A stretch of DNA of 64,000 nucleotides from Pseudomonadota bacterium (lineage in GTDB: Bacteria > Pseudomonadota > Alphaproteobacteria > Rhizobiales > JAKPQE01): positions 1-64,000 of the forward strand of contig JAKPQE010000020.1 in NCBI GenBank assembly GCA_029572955.1. Reading direction: 5' to 3'. The translations under genes were made by a program, and so were the position numbers. Shown in pieces: positions 15,917 to 23,508 of this stretch. Within the stretch, counting starts at the first letter, position 1. The number at the start of each line of letters is the position of its first letter. The notes under the pieces were generated by a model, which made no database searches, had not been told where the DNA came from, and was given only the letters and a program-made list of their open reading frames with translations.

Positions 15917-16390
15917 ATGGCGGAGGGGGACGACGGCCGCATTCGTGCCGGGGAGGTCGCGGGCAGCCTGCCCCCGACCTTCGACGCGCAGCTATACTTC
16001 ATCGGCCGCATCCGCAGCCCATGGACGACGCGCGAGGATTGCCCGCGCAAGGGCGACCCCGACACCGGCCCCCTGTTCCGGCTGGAGATCGAACCGCGCT
16101 GGCACGTCGCACTGACCGGGCTGACGCCAGGCAGCCTGATCCAGGTGCTGTACTGGATGCACCTCAGCCGCCGCGATCTGCTGTTGCAGACGCCGAAGAG
16201 GGACGGGGTCATCCACGGCACCCTCGCGCTGCGCTCACCCGTGCGGCCCAATCCAATCGCATCGTCGGTGGTGCCGCTGCTGGCGGTCGAGGACGGCACG
16301 CTGACAGTGCGTGGCCTCGACTGCATCGATGGCACGCCGATCCTTGATGTCAAACCCGCCTCTGGCCCCTTCATGGGAGATCACACGTGA
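15917..16390 (+). CDS. TsaA/TrmO-like (UPF0066 family) protein
   Basis: A 157-residue protein with the TsaA-like beta-barrel pattern: FIGRIRSPWTTREDCPRKGD, then LIQVLYWMHLSRRDLLLQTP, and ALRSPVRPNPIASSVVPLLA, ending GLDCIDGTPILDVKP. The family includes TrmO, an S-adenosylmethionine-dependent methyltransferase acting on t6A37 of threonine tRNAs. This copy is short and embedded between mop and a metal-type binding protein, three and minus four bases from its neighbours. That setting suggests a role tied to molybdenum or a chelator (for example methylating a metallophore) rather than to tRNA. The fold call is firm, the substrate unknown. Confidence 0.75.
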   Translation: MAEGDDGRIRAGEVAGSLPPTFDAQLYFIGRIRSPWTTREDCPRKGDPDTGPLFRLEIEPRWHVALTGLTPGSLIQVLYWMHLSRRDLLLQTPKRDGVIHGTLALRSPVRPNPIASSVVPLLAVEDGTLTVRGLDCIDGTPILDVKPASGPFMGDHT

Positions 16391-17466
16391 CCCTTCCGCA
16401 TTCACTGTGCTTGCGCAGCCCTGCCGATCCGCAAACGCGGCCCAAGGTTGCGTCGCTCATTCTGGCCCTGGTGGCGGTGGCGCTCCTGCTCCTGTCGGCC
16501 ATGCCCTCTTCCGCCCGCGAGATCACCGACGCCACCGGGCGACGTGTCACTATCCCCGATGCGCCCGCGCGCGTCTTTGCCGCCGGCCCGCCGGCCTCGG
16601 TGCTGCTCTATGCGGTGGCGCCCGAGAAGATGATCGGCTGGGTGCGGCCCCCCAAGGAACGTGACCTGCCCTTCCTGACGCCCGAAGTCGCCGCGCTGCC
16701 CGAACTGGGCAGGCTGACCGGCAAGGGCGGCACGCTGAACCTGGAGGTTCTTCTTGCCGCCAAACCCGACCTGATCGTGGATTTCGGGACCGTCAACGAG
16801 ACCTATATCGACCTGGCCAACCAGGTGCAGGCGCAGACGGGGATTCCGTATGTGCTGATCGACGGCAGCTTCGCCAATACTCCGGCGGCCATTCGGCAAC
16901 TGGCCGATGTGCTGGGCGTTTCCCCGCGCGGCGAGGAATTGGCCGCCTACGCCGAGGAGACCTTTGCCCTCGTCGATGCCACCTTGGCGAAGGTGCCAGC
17001 TGACGCTCGCCCGCGCATCTATCTCGCGCGCGGACCTGAGGGGCTGGAAAGTGCGGCGAAGGGTGCCATCAACGCCGAGATCCTCGAGCGCGCGGGGGCA
17101 ATTAACGTCACCGAAGGACCGCAAAGCGGCCTCGTCACCACCTCACCCGAGCAGATCCTGGCCTGGAACCCCGACACCATCGTCACCATCGACCGCGAGT
17201 TTGCGACCACGGTCGCGAGCCGTCCGGAATGGTCCAAGGTCGCGGCGGTGGCAGAGGGACGGGTTTTTCTGGCACCCGACACGCCGTTCGGCTTCATCGA
17301 CTCACCGCCGTCCATCAACCGTCTGATCGGGCTTCACTGGGCTTTGCATCGGCTTTACCCTGAAGCCGCAACAGGTGACCTGAAGGCTGAGGTGGCGCGT
17401 TTCTACGGCCTGTTCTATCATGTGACGCCCGACGAGACCGCAGTTGCCCGGCTTCTGGGCGAATAG
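16387..17466 (+). CDS. FecB/TroA-type periplasmic binding protein, possible molybdate or metallophore binder
   Basis: A 359-residue protein from GTG 16387, overlapping the TsaA-like gene. An N-terminal hydrophobic helix (LILALVAVALLLLSAMPSSA) is a signal peptide. The mature part starts REITDATGRRVTIPDAPARV, the typical start of FecB/BtuF-type (class III) binding proteins for siderophores, corrinoids or, in the MolA group, molybdate. AAKPDLIVDFGTVNETYIDL and LVTTSPEQILAWNPDTIVTI follow. The ligand cannot be read from the sequence. A molybdate, tungstate or Mo-chelate ligand is inferred from the neighbouring mod genes. Confidence 0.78.
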   Translation: MTLPHSLCLRSPADPQTRPKVASLILALVAVALLLLSAMPSSAREITDATGRRVTIPDAPARVFAAGPPASVLLYAVAPEKMIGWVRPPKERDLPFLTPEVAALPELGRLTGKGGTLNLEVLLAAKPDLIVDFGTVNETYIDLANQVQAQTGIPYVLIDGSFANTPAAIRQLADVLGVSPRGEELAAYAEETFALVDATLAKVPADARPRIYLARGPEGLESAAKGAINAEILERAGAINVTEGPQSGLVTTSPEQILAWNPDTIVTIDREFATTVASRPEWSKVAAVAEGRVFLAPDTPFGFIDSPPSINRLIGLHWALHRLYPEAATGDLKAEVARFYGLFYHVTPDETAVARLLGE

Positions 17467-18463
17467 ACCGGGCTTGGCCCTGGCCACGGGGCTGCTGGCA
17501 CTGGCGCTGGTCGCGCTGGTCGCGCTTGCCAGTGGCGCTTATCCTCTTGGGCCGACCCAACTGCCTGGTGTGGTCGCTGAACTGTGGCTGGGGGAGGCCA
17601 CAGGGCCACAACGGGTGGTGCTGCTGAACATCCGCCTGCCGCGTATCGCGACCGCGGTGCTGGTCGGGGCCGCGCTGGCCGGGGCTGGTTCAGCCTATCA
17701 GATGGCGTTTCGCAACCCGCTGGTATCGCCCGACATTCTGGGGGTATCGGCGGGGGCTGGGCTGGGCGCAGTGGCAGGAATCTTCTTTGGCCTGCCGGTC
17801 TGGGGGATTCAGGCGGCGGCCTTTGCCACCGGTCTGGCCACCGTCGGCGTGGTGATGGCAGTGGCGGCATTGGCGATGGGTGGCGCGCGCGACACGCTGG
17901 CGCTCGTCCTGACGGGCATGGCGGTGGGCGCACTGGCGGGGGCAGGCATCGCGATCTTCAAGGTGTTGGCCGATCCCGACAACCAACTGCCCGCCATGAC
18001 CTTCTGGCTGCTTGGCAGCCTCGCAGGTGTCCGCAGCGGCGACGCGGTCGTCCTGATCCCGGCGATCATTGTCGGCCTTGCGCCGCTGGTGCTGCTGCGC
18101 TGGCGCATCGGGACGCTCGCGATGGGCGAGGACGAGGCCCGTGCGCTTGGCATCGACACCAGCCGACTCCGCATCGTGGTGATCCTCACAGCGACGCTCA
18201 TGACCGCCGCGGCGGTATCGGCGGCGGGAACGATCGGCTGGATCGGGTTGATGGTGCCGCATATGGCGAGGCTGATCGCCGGCCCTCGTTTCGACCGGGC
18301 GCTGCCGCTGGCGTTGATCCTGGGTGCGACGCTGATGCTGGGTATCGACACCGTGGCGCGCAGTGTGGCCACCACCGAACTGCCCCTGGGTGTGCTGACG
18401 GCAGTGATTGGGGCGCCGGTGTTCCTGACCCTCTTGGCGCGGGGCCGGAAGTCATGGGGCTGA
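17444..18463 (+). CDS. FecCD-type ABC transporter permease
   Basis: A 339-residue permease starting at TTG 17444, overlapping the binding protein gene by 23 bp. It has about ten hydrophobic helices and FecCD signatures: RLPRIATAVLVGAALAGAGS, YQMAFRNPLVSPDILGVSAG, and the C-terminal GTIGWIGLMVPHMARLIAG. Such permeases move siderophores, vitamin B12 or, in MolB, molybdate across the inner membrane as a homodimer. It works with the ATPase at 18454, whose start overlaps its end. Confidence 0.88.
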   Translation: MPGFWANRPGLALATGLLALALVALVALASGAYPLGPTQLPGVVAELWLGEATGPQRVVLLNIRLPRIATAVLVGAALAGAGSAYQMAFRNPLVSPDILGVSAGAGLGAVAGIFFGLPVWGIQAAAFATGLATVGVVMAVAALAMGGARDTLALVLTGMAVGALAGAGIAIFKVLADPDNQLPAMTFWLLGSLAGVRSGDAVVLIPAIIVGLAPLVLLRWRIGTLAMGEDEARALGIDTSRLRIVVILTATLMTAAAVSAAGTIGWIGLMVPHMARLIAGPRFDRALPLALILGATLMLGIDTVARSVATTELPLGVLTAVIGAPVFLTLLARGRKSWG

Positions 18464-19254
18464 TCGTTGCGAGCGATCTGGCGATCGGTCCGGCACCCGG
18501 CCGCATTCTGGCGCGCGACATCACCTTCACCCTCGAGAAGGGCGAAGTGATCGCCGTGCTTGGTCCGAACGGTGCCGGCAAGACGACGTTGTTCCGGACC
18601 CTGTTGGCGCTCATCCCGCCAATGGCCGGGCAACTCGAGCTGTCGGGTTTCGACCCCGCCACGCTCTGTCCGGAAGCGATCGCCCGCCGGCTCTCGTATG
18701 TGCCGCAGGCGATGAGCGCAGCTTTTCCGTGGTCAGTCACCGATTTCGTGCTGATGGGCCGAAGCGCGCGGATCGGTCGTTTTGCAACCCCCGGCCGCGC
18801 CGACAGCGCCATCGCAGCCAAGGCGCTGTCCCGGATGGGGATCACCCATCTGGCCGAAGCACCTGTCACCCGCCTGTCCGGAGGCGAGCGGCAACTGGCG
18901 CTAATCGCCCGCGCTCTGGCGCAAGAGTCCCCGGCGATCCTTCTGGATGAACCGGCCGCCGCGCTGGATTTCGGCAATCGCGAACGTCTGGCGCAGCTTC
19001 TGTCGGGGCTGGCTGCTGACGGGCTGGGCCTCATCTTTTCCACGCATGAACCCGCGCAAGCTGCGCGGCTGGCGGATAAGGTGCTGACCATCGACCGCGC
19101 CGGTCAGGCGATGCTGGGGGCGCCATCAGCGATGCTGGCAGCCGAGCGCCTGGCCGCGCTTTACGGGCTGCGCCTCGCTGAGGTGCAACGCGCCTCAGGC
19201 CAGAGGGCCGAAGGTTGTGGCCAGATCGCGCGGCCGGGCGGCATAGGGCCATGA
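18454..19254 (+). CDS. FepC/MolC-type ABC transporter ATPase
   Basis: A 266-residue ATPase from ATG 18454, overlapping the permease by 10 bp. Walker A is GPNGAGKTT (residues 37-45). The signature LSGGERQLALIARALAQ and Walker B AILLDEPAAALDF follow. It energises the FecCD-type permease. The C-terminus (AEVQRASGQRAEGCGQIARP) runs 60 bp into the convergent modD gene; the ABC domain is complete before the overlap, so this tail may be a read-through extension without function. Confidence 0.88.
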   Translation: MGLIVASDLAIGPAPGRILARDITFTLEKGEVIAVLGPNGAGKTTLFRTLLALIPPMAGQLELSGFDPATLCPEAIARRLSYVPQAMSAAFPWSVTDFVLMGRSARIGRFATPGRADSAIAAKALSRMGITHLAEAPVTRLSGGERQLALIARALAQESPAILLDEPAAALDFGNRERLAQLLSGLAADGLGLIFSTHEPAQAARLADKVLTIDRAGQAMLGAPSAMLAAERLAALYGLRLAEVQRASGQRAEGCGQIARPGGIGP

Positions 19255-20043
19255 GGTCACAATCAGCCCAACCCCGGCGCGCACTACGTCGGCGACATTG
19301 CCTGGCGAAATGCCCCCCGCCGCCGCGATCAGCACGCCGGGCGCGTGCTTTCGGGCTGCACGAGTGACCTCGACAATCTCAGGCAGAGAAAATTTCTCGA
19401 GCTGGATGATGTCGAAGCCGGCATTGATCGCCTCGTCGGCCTCGGCGGCGCATGAAACTTCAATCCCCAGCTTCTTCTCCGGCGCAGCCCGGCGCAAACG
19501 ATCGGCCAGCACATCCAGCGGCAGATCGGCGGTAAAGGCGAGGTGCTCGGCAAAGACCAGAACGGTTTCGGACAGGCCGGCGCGGTGAACCACGCCGCCA
19601 CCGGCGAGGGCCGCCTGTTGTGACAGCCGACGGCTGCCGGGGAAGGTCTTGCGGGTCAGCGCGACCGGCACCGCCGGATCGACCAGCCGCGCGGCATCGA
19701 CCATGGCGCGCGTGGCAGTGGCGATGCCCGACAGGCTTTCCATCAGGTTCTTGGCCGCCTTCCAGACCAGATGCAGCGCCTCGGCCGAGCCTTCGGCGGC
19801 AATGATCGGCGCTCCGGGCATCAGCATCTCGCCCGAGGCGGCGCGCGGATGCACCGACAGGCCCACCCGGCGCATCATCGCTGCGGCCACTTCGATGCCC
19901 GCCAGGCACATCGGATCGCGTGCTGCCAGCGACAGCCGCCCGATGCTGAGGCCAATCCCCATCGCAGAAGTGGTCAGGTCGCCCGCCTGGGCGTCCTCGA
20001 ATATCAGTCGGTCGATCTCGACCTCAGGCAGAACCCAAGTCAT
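19195..20043 (-). CDS. modD: ModD protein, quinolinate phosphoribosyltransferase-like
   Basis: A 282-residue member of the nicotinate/quinolinate phosphoribosyltransferase superfamily in its ModD branch: it starts MTWVLPEVEIDRLIFEDAQA, carries VPVALTRKTFPGSRRLSQQA, and later AGFDIIQLEKFSLPEIVEVT and IAAAGGISPGNVADVVRAGV. ModD proteins are found beside molybdate transport genes; their reaction is not established to my knowledge. The phosphate-binding region (AAAGGISPGN) is present. It is the last gene of a modA-modB-modD operon and overlaps both its upstream partner and the convergent ATPase gene. Confidence 0.87.
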   Translation of the reverse strand: MTWVLPEVEIDRLIFEDAQAGDLTTSAMGIGLSIGRLSLAARDPMCLAGIEVAAAMMRRVGLSVHPRAASGEMLMPGAPIIAAEGSAEALHLVWKAAKNLMESLSGIATATRAMVDAARLVDPAVPVALTRKTFPGSRRLSQQAALAGGGVVHRAGLSETVLVFAEHLAFTADLPLDVLADRLRRAAPEKKLGIEVSCAAEADEAINAGFDIIQLEKFSLPEIVEVTRAARKHAPGVLIAAAGGISPGNVADVVRAGVGLIVTSWPYAARPRDLATTFGPLA

Positions 20044-20717
20044 CCGTTGCTCCTGTCATGGCGACGCAGCACCACCAGCACCAGCGTCGAAAAGGCCCCC
20101 AGCCCCGCCGAAAGCCACAGCGCCCGGTCGAACTCTCCCGCGGTGACCGCGTTATAGATTTCAAGCGACACCGTATTGGTGCGCCCGATGATGTTACCGC
20201 CCAGCATCAGCGTGACGCCCACTTCGCCAAGGCTGCGGGCGGTCGCCATCAACAGCCCCGCTCCAACGGCACCGCCGATGCAGGGCAGGATGATCCGCAG
20301 GAAGATCGAAACTTCACCATGGCCCAAGGTGCGTCCGGCCTCGATCAAGCTGGGCGGCAACGCGGCGATGGCCGACTGCACAGGCTTGGCGATCAGCGGC
20401 AGCCCGACCAGCACCGAGGCCAGCAGGATGCCGCCCTGAGTGAAGATCAGCCCGGCGCCGAAGGTGATCTCGATCCAGCCGCCCAGACCCCGTCGGCCAA
20501 GCGCCAGCAGCAACAAAAACCCGAGCACGATCGGCGGAAACACCATCGGCAGGGTGATCGCCACGTCCAGCGCGGTCCGCCCCGGCCAGCCGCGCCGCGA
20601 CAGCGCCCAGCCAAGTGCGACCCCAAGGCTGGCATGGATCACCAGCGTCATTGCCGCGATGCGCAGGCTCAGCATCAGCGGAAAGGCCAAGCTCAGGTCG
20701 CCGATCGGGCTGGTCAA
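20040..20717 (-). CDS. Second ModB-like molybdate/oxyanion ABC permease
   Basis: A 225-residue permease with five or so helices. The ModB-type EAA loop is LIEAGRTLGHGEVSIFLRI, followed by RSLGEVGVTLMLGGNIIGRT and the C-terminal helix. It overlaps the binding protein gene upstream (four bases) and modD downstream (four bases). Together with the binding protein at 20714 and the divergent ATPase at 21504 it would form a second ModABC-type transporter, for molybdate, tungstate or a related oxyanion. It differs clearly from the first ModB, so it is not a recent duplicate. Confidence 0.85.
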   Translation of the reverse strand: MTSPIGDLSLAFPLMLSLRIAAMTLVIHASLGVALGWALSRRGWPGRTALDVAITLPMVFPPIVLGFLLLLALGRRGLGGWIEITFGAGLIFTQGGILLASVLVGLPLIAKPVQSAIAALPPSLIEAGRTLGHGEVSIFLRIILPCIGGAVGAGLLMATARSLGEVGVTLMLGGNIIGRTNTVSLEIYNAVTAGEFDRALWLSAGLGAFSTLVLVVLRRHDRSNG

Positions 20718-21421
20718 AGCCCGTGCCGCTCCATGATGGCGCGCGCCTCGGGGGTTTCGAGGAAGGCAGCGAAACCGGCGGCCACCTTCTCGTCCATCAT
20801 CCCGCAGGATATGATGATCGGGTCGTAAAGCCCCGGATCGACTAACAGCCAGCCGCCGATCTTTTCGCCCGCGCCGAGCGCATCAGTGAGGTTCATCAGT
20901 CCCACGTCGATCTCTGCGCTGTCGAGATAGGCTGTGACCTGCGGCACCGTCGCCACGGTGAGGAGCCGGTCGGCAACGCTGTCGGCCAGCCCGGCGCGGT
21001 CCAGATACTGACGTCCGGCGCGGCCATAGATCGCGGATTTTTCGTCGGGAATGCCGATCCGCGTGATCGCCGCATCGGCCAGCGACTCGGGCGCGGACAG
21101 GGTCAGCCCCTTGCGCCAGGCGACGACAAGCTTGCCCTTACCCAGCGGCACGAAGCGGGTGATGCTGAGGCCCTCGGCCTTGTCGAGAACCTTCTGATCG
21201 CCGCAGACGATGTCGATCTTGCCGCTTTCGCGCGCCTGACCAATCACCTGTCCCATGTTGCCGTAGATCTGCCCGACCTCGCCATGCCCGGCTGCAGCAA
21301 AGGCTGCGACCGCTTCCGCCAGCGGGCGCTTGTAACCCGCGCCGGCCGCCAGCGTAAAATCCTCGGCTATTGCTGGCAAAGACGCAAGCGCGAACAGCGC
21401 GCCGGTCACAATGGATTTCAT
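20714..21421 (-). CDS. Second ModA-like periplasmic oxyanion-binding protein
   Basis: A 235-residue binding protein from ATG 21421, with GGAGG placed well upstream. The signal peptide is MKSIVTGALFALASLPAIA. The mature protein (EDFTLAAGAGYKRPLAEAVA, then IYGNMGQVIGQARESGKIDI) has the ModA fold pattern, but AAGAGYKR replaces the usual AAASL motif, so ligand geometry may differ. The tungstate-specific TupA TTTS motif is absent. It delivers its ligand to the permease at 20040. A divergent ATPase gene shares its 82-bp promoter region. Confidence 0.8.
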   Translation of the reverse strand: MKSIVTGALFALASLPAIAEDFTLAAGAGYKRPLAEAVAAFAAAGHGEVGQIYGNMGQVIGQARESGKIDIVCGDQKVLDKAEGLSITRFVPLGKGKLVVAWRKGLTLSAPESLADAAITRIGIPDEKSAIYGRAGRQYLDRAGLADSVADRLLTVATVPQVTAYLDSAEIDVGLMNLTDALGAGEKIGGWLLVDPGLYDPIIISCGMMDEKVAAGFAAFLETPEARAIMERHGL

Positions 21422-21456
21422 CTTCTGGCCTCCTTTACGGCTGGGCATTCATTTCA

Positions 21457-21476
21457 TTATGTTTTATGAAACATAA
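21457..21476. promoter_or_regulatory. Inverted repeat between divergent modA2 and modC2, candidate Mo-box
   Basis: A perfect inverted repeat with arms TTATGTTT and AAACATAA around TATG lies in the middle of the 82-bp region shared by the two divergent operons. It could control both. Flanking ATT and CGA bases give it some likeness to ModE boxes of alphaproteobacteria, which have ATAAC/GTTAT-type outer arms. It differs from the site upstream of modA1. The repeat is directly visible; the regulator is inferred. Confidence 0.5.
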
Positions 21477-21503
21477 CGAATTGTCAACCCGGAAGGATCC
21501 GCG

Positions 21504-22304
21504 ATGAACCGCCCCTTTGCGCCGCAACATGGCCTTTTGGCGCAGGTCAGTCTGCCGCTGACGGGAGCCGAGGGGCCGTTCGATCTGGCCGTAGATCTGC
21601 GCATCGAGCCGGGCGCCTTCATTGTGCTGACCGGGCCGTCGGGATGCGGAAAGACCACGCTGCTGCGGGTTATCGCCGGACTTGCCCGCCCCCGAAACGG
21701 ATCCGTCATCCTGCACGACCAGATCTGGACCGACTGCGCCCGCGGTCTGTACCGCCCGGTGCGCGACCGCTCTCTGGGCATGGTGTTTCAGGATTACGCG
21801 CTGTTTCCCAACATGACGGCGGCGGCCCAAATCAATTTCGCGCTTCGCGGCACCCCCCGCTCGCAGCGCCGCGCCCGCTGCCAGGAACTGCTGGACCTTG
21901 CAGGTTTGTCGGCCCTCGCGACTCGGCGTCCGGCGCAGCTTTCGGGTGGGCAGCAGCAACGGCTGGCACTGGTCCGCGCGCTGGCCCGTCGTCCCCGGCT
22001 GCTGTTGCTGGACGAACCGCTGTCGGCGCTGGACCCCGCGACGCGCGAACGCCTTCGCGGTGAGCTGCGCCGCGTGCACGACGCCTCGGGCACGATCACG
22101 TTGATGACCAGCCATGACCCGACCGAGGCGACGAGCTTGGCGGATATTGTCTTGGAAATGATGGGCGGTCGCATCTTGCGAAAAACTCGTAACCAAGATC
22201 ATGTGCCAGCTCCACGGCGCGGCGAGCCGCCATGTTCCGCACGAGGCTGTAACGTCACCGATCCAAGATCATCATGGCAAAGCATAGGCCAGACTTCGTT
22301 CTGA
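21504..22304 (+). CDS. Second ModC-like ABC ATPase with an abnormal C-terminus
   Basis: A 266-residue frame. The first 226 or so residues are a normal ModC/TupC-type ATPase: Walker A GPSGCGKTT (44-52), signature [16 protein letters not shown], Walker B LLLLDEPLSALDP, switch His in MTSHDPTEATSL. After GGRILRKT (about base 22178) the sequence becomes a basic, cysteine-containing tail (DHVPAPRRGEPPCSARGCNV) unlike any ABC protein, and the DNA there is non-coding in character. The catalytic domain is complete, but any Mop domain is absent, so the gene's 3' end was probably replaced when the island's border formed. Confidence 0.78.
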   Translation: MNRPFAPQHGLLAQVSLPLTGAEGPFDLAVDLRIEPGAFIVLTGPSGCGKTTLLRVIAGLARPRNGSVILHDQIWTDCARGLYRPVRDRSLGMVFQDYALFPNMTAAAQINFALRGTPRSQRRARCQELLDLAGLSALATRRPAQLSGGQQQRLALVRALARRPRLLLLDEPLSALDPATRERLRGELRRVHDASGTITLMTSHDPTEATSLADIVLEMMGGRILRKTRNQDHVPAPRRGEPPCSARGCNVTDPRSSWQSIGQTSF

Positions 22305-22531
22305 TGGAGCCCGTTCGATTGGACCACGGCCCGCGCATCACCTTCCTGGCCGGCGCACCAGTCAGCCGCAGGAACACGCCTGACAATGGATCCGATCACA
22401 AGGCCAGAAGATCATAAACTCCTTGCAAACCGAGCGGCATCAACAAGAGAAGGTTCGACGGCAGGCCCATACCCTCCGCCAGTTTCCTTATCTCACGCTG
22501 AATTCGCTTCGCTCATCAGCTCCGATGGGGC
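22305..22531. other. Gene-less border of the molybdenum island
   Basis: I see no supportable gene here. Reading frames on both strands are short and unlike known proteins. The stretch has a lower, mixed GC compared with either side and probably derives from remnants of older mobile or regulatory DNA at the junction between the imported left third and the phn region. No insertion sequence ends, integrase or tRNA were recognised. Confidence 0.4.
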
Positions 22532-22806
22532 GGCCTGACCGGCCGGCGCGCCGTCGCGCTTGCGAACCCTGGCGGGTTCGGGAAGTTCAACAGCCCTTTT
22601 CGCTCACGGCAGTCTCGCTTGGCTCGACGCCTCCGCGAGGGTGGCCTGACCGGCCGGCGCGCCGTCGCGCTTGCGAACCCTGAAGGGTTCGGGAAGTCCA
22701 ACAGCCCTATTCGCTCGCGGCAGTCTCGCTGCGCTCGACGCCTCCGCGAGGGCGGCCTGACCGGCCGGCGCGCCGTCGCGCTTGCGAACCCTTCGGGTTC
22801 GGAAGA
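22532..22806. repeat. 111-bp tandem repeat (about 2.5 copies) with conserved hairpin
   Basis: Units start at 22532, 22643 and 22754, exactly 111 bp apart; the third is cut after about 52 bp. Each opens with GGCCTGACCGGCCGGCGCG and contains a stem CGAACCC/GGGTTCG at 22563-22580, 22674-22691 and 22785-22801. The loop is TGGC, TGAA and TTC in turn while the stem stays perfect. The rest of the unit differs at only a few bases. The period is a multiple of three and both strands stay open, but no protein is recognisable. The last hairpin lies 32 bp after the phnN stop and may serve as its terminator. Confidence 0.85.
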
Positions 22807-22832
22807 CCACCGAAACGTCGGGGTCCATCCAC

Positions 22833-23417
22833 TCAGCCGCTGATGACTGCCAGAAAGGCCGCGCGGGCGTCGTCGAGCCGGCCGGAATTGTCGATGGTGA
22901 CGACGTCCGGCCCCTCGACCGCGATTTCGGCGGCGCGGGCGATCCGCTTTTCGACATCGGCGGCGCTCTCGCGGCCGCGGGCCATGAGGCGTTCGCGCAG
23001 CCGTTCCGGCGAGGCGGTGACGTGGACGACCCGGAGGTCGGCGTATTTCGCGCGCGCCTCGGCGATGGTCGCCCGCGAGACGTTGGCGACGACGGTGCGG
23101 CCCTCGACGATGGCGGCGTCGATCAGCACCGGCAGGCCGTAGGCGAGCCCGTGCGCCCGCCAGGAAAGGGCGAACCCGCCTTCGGCGAGCAGCGCGGCAA
23201 AGCCCGCCTCGTCGATGCTGTCGTGATCCTCGAGGTCCGGATCGGCGGTGCGGGTCACGATACGGCGGGCGAAGACGACCCCGCCGTCCGGCGGCAAGGC
23301 CGCGCGGGCGCCGTTGATGAGGCTGTCCTTGCCGGCGCCGGACGGGCCGACGACGAGCACCAGCCGGCCCGGTCCGAGCCGGCCCGCCGCGTCACGTCCT
23401 TCATCGCGCATCGTCAT
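22833..23417 (-). CDS. phnN: Ribose 1,5-bisphosphate phosphokinase PhnN
   Basis: A 194-residue kinase that turns ribose 1,5-bisphosphate into 5-phosphoribosyl 1-diphosphate (PRPP), the last step that recycles the ribose from C-P lyase. The P-loop GPSGAGKDS is near residue 22, and guanylate-kinase-like features follow (VFARRIVTRTADPDLEDHDS, then VIDAAIVEG-type and VTASPERLRERLMARGRES). The start at ATG 23417 fits family length; the frame is open further upstream but with no homology. It is the last gene of the phnCDEMN group, 91 bp after phnM. Confidence 0.9.
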   Translation of the reverse strand: MTMRDEGRDAAGRLGPGRLVLVVGPSGAGKDSLINGARAALPPDGGVVFARRIVTRTADPDLEDHDSIDEAGFAALLAEGGFALSWRAHGLAYGLPVLIDAAIVEGRTVVANVSRATIAEARAKYADLRVVHVTASPERLRERLMARGRESAADVEKRIARAAEIAVEGPDVVTIDNSGRLDDARAAFLAVISG

Positions 23418-23508
23418 CGCATCCCCGCTCCTCACCGGGACCTGCCGGGAGAATGGACCGCGCGGCCGCGCCGGTCCATCGGCCAGCGTGTCGCCGGACG
23501 GCCGCGCC

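Noticed and set aside
22199-22399. A 66-codon minus-strand frame beside the island border, considered as a transposase remnant
   Set aside because: No transposase motif or terminal inverted repeats could be recognised.
22532-22806. Possible CRISPR array
   Set aside because: The repeats are contiguous 111-bp units differing by few bases, with no unique spacers and no cas genes nearby.
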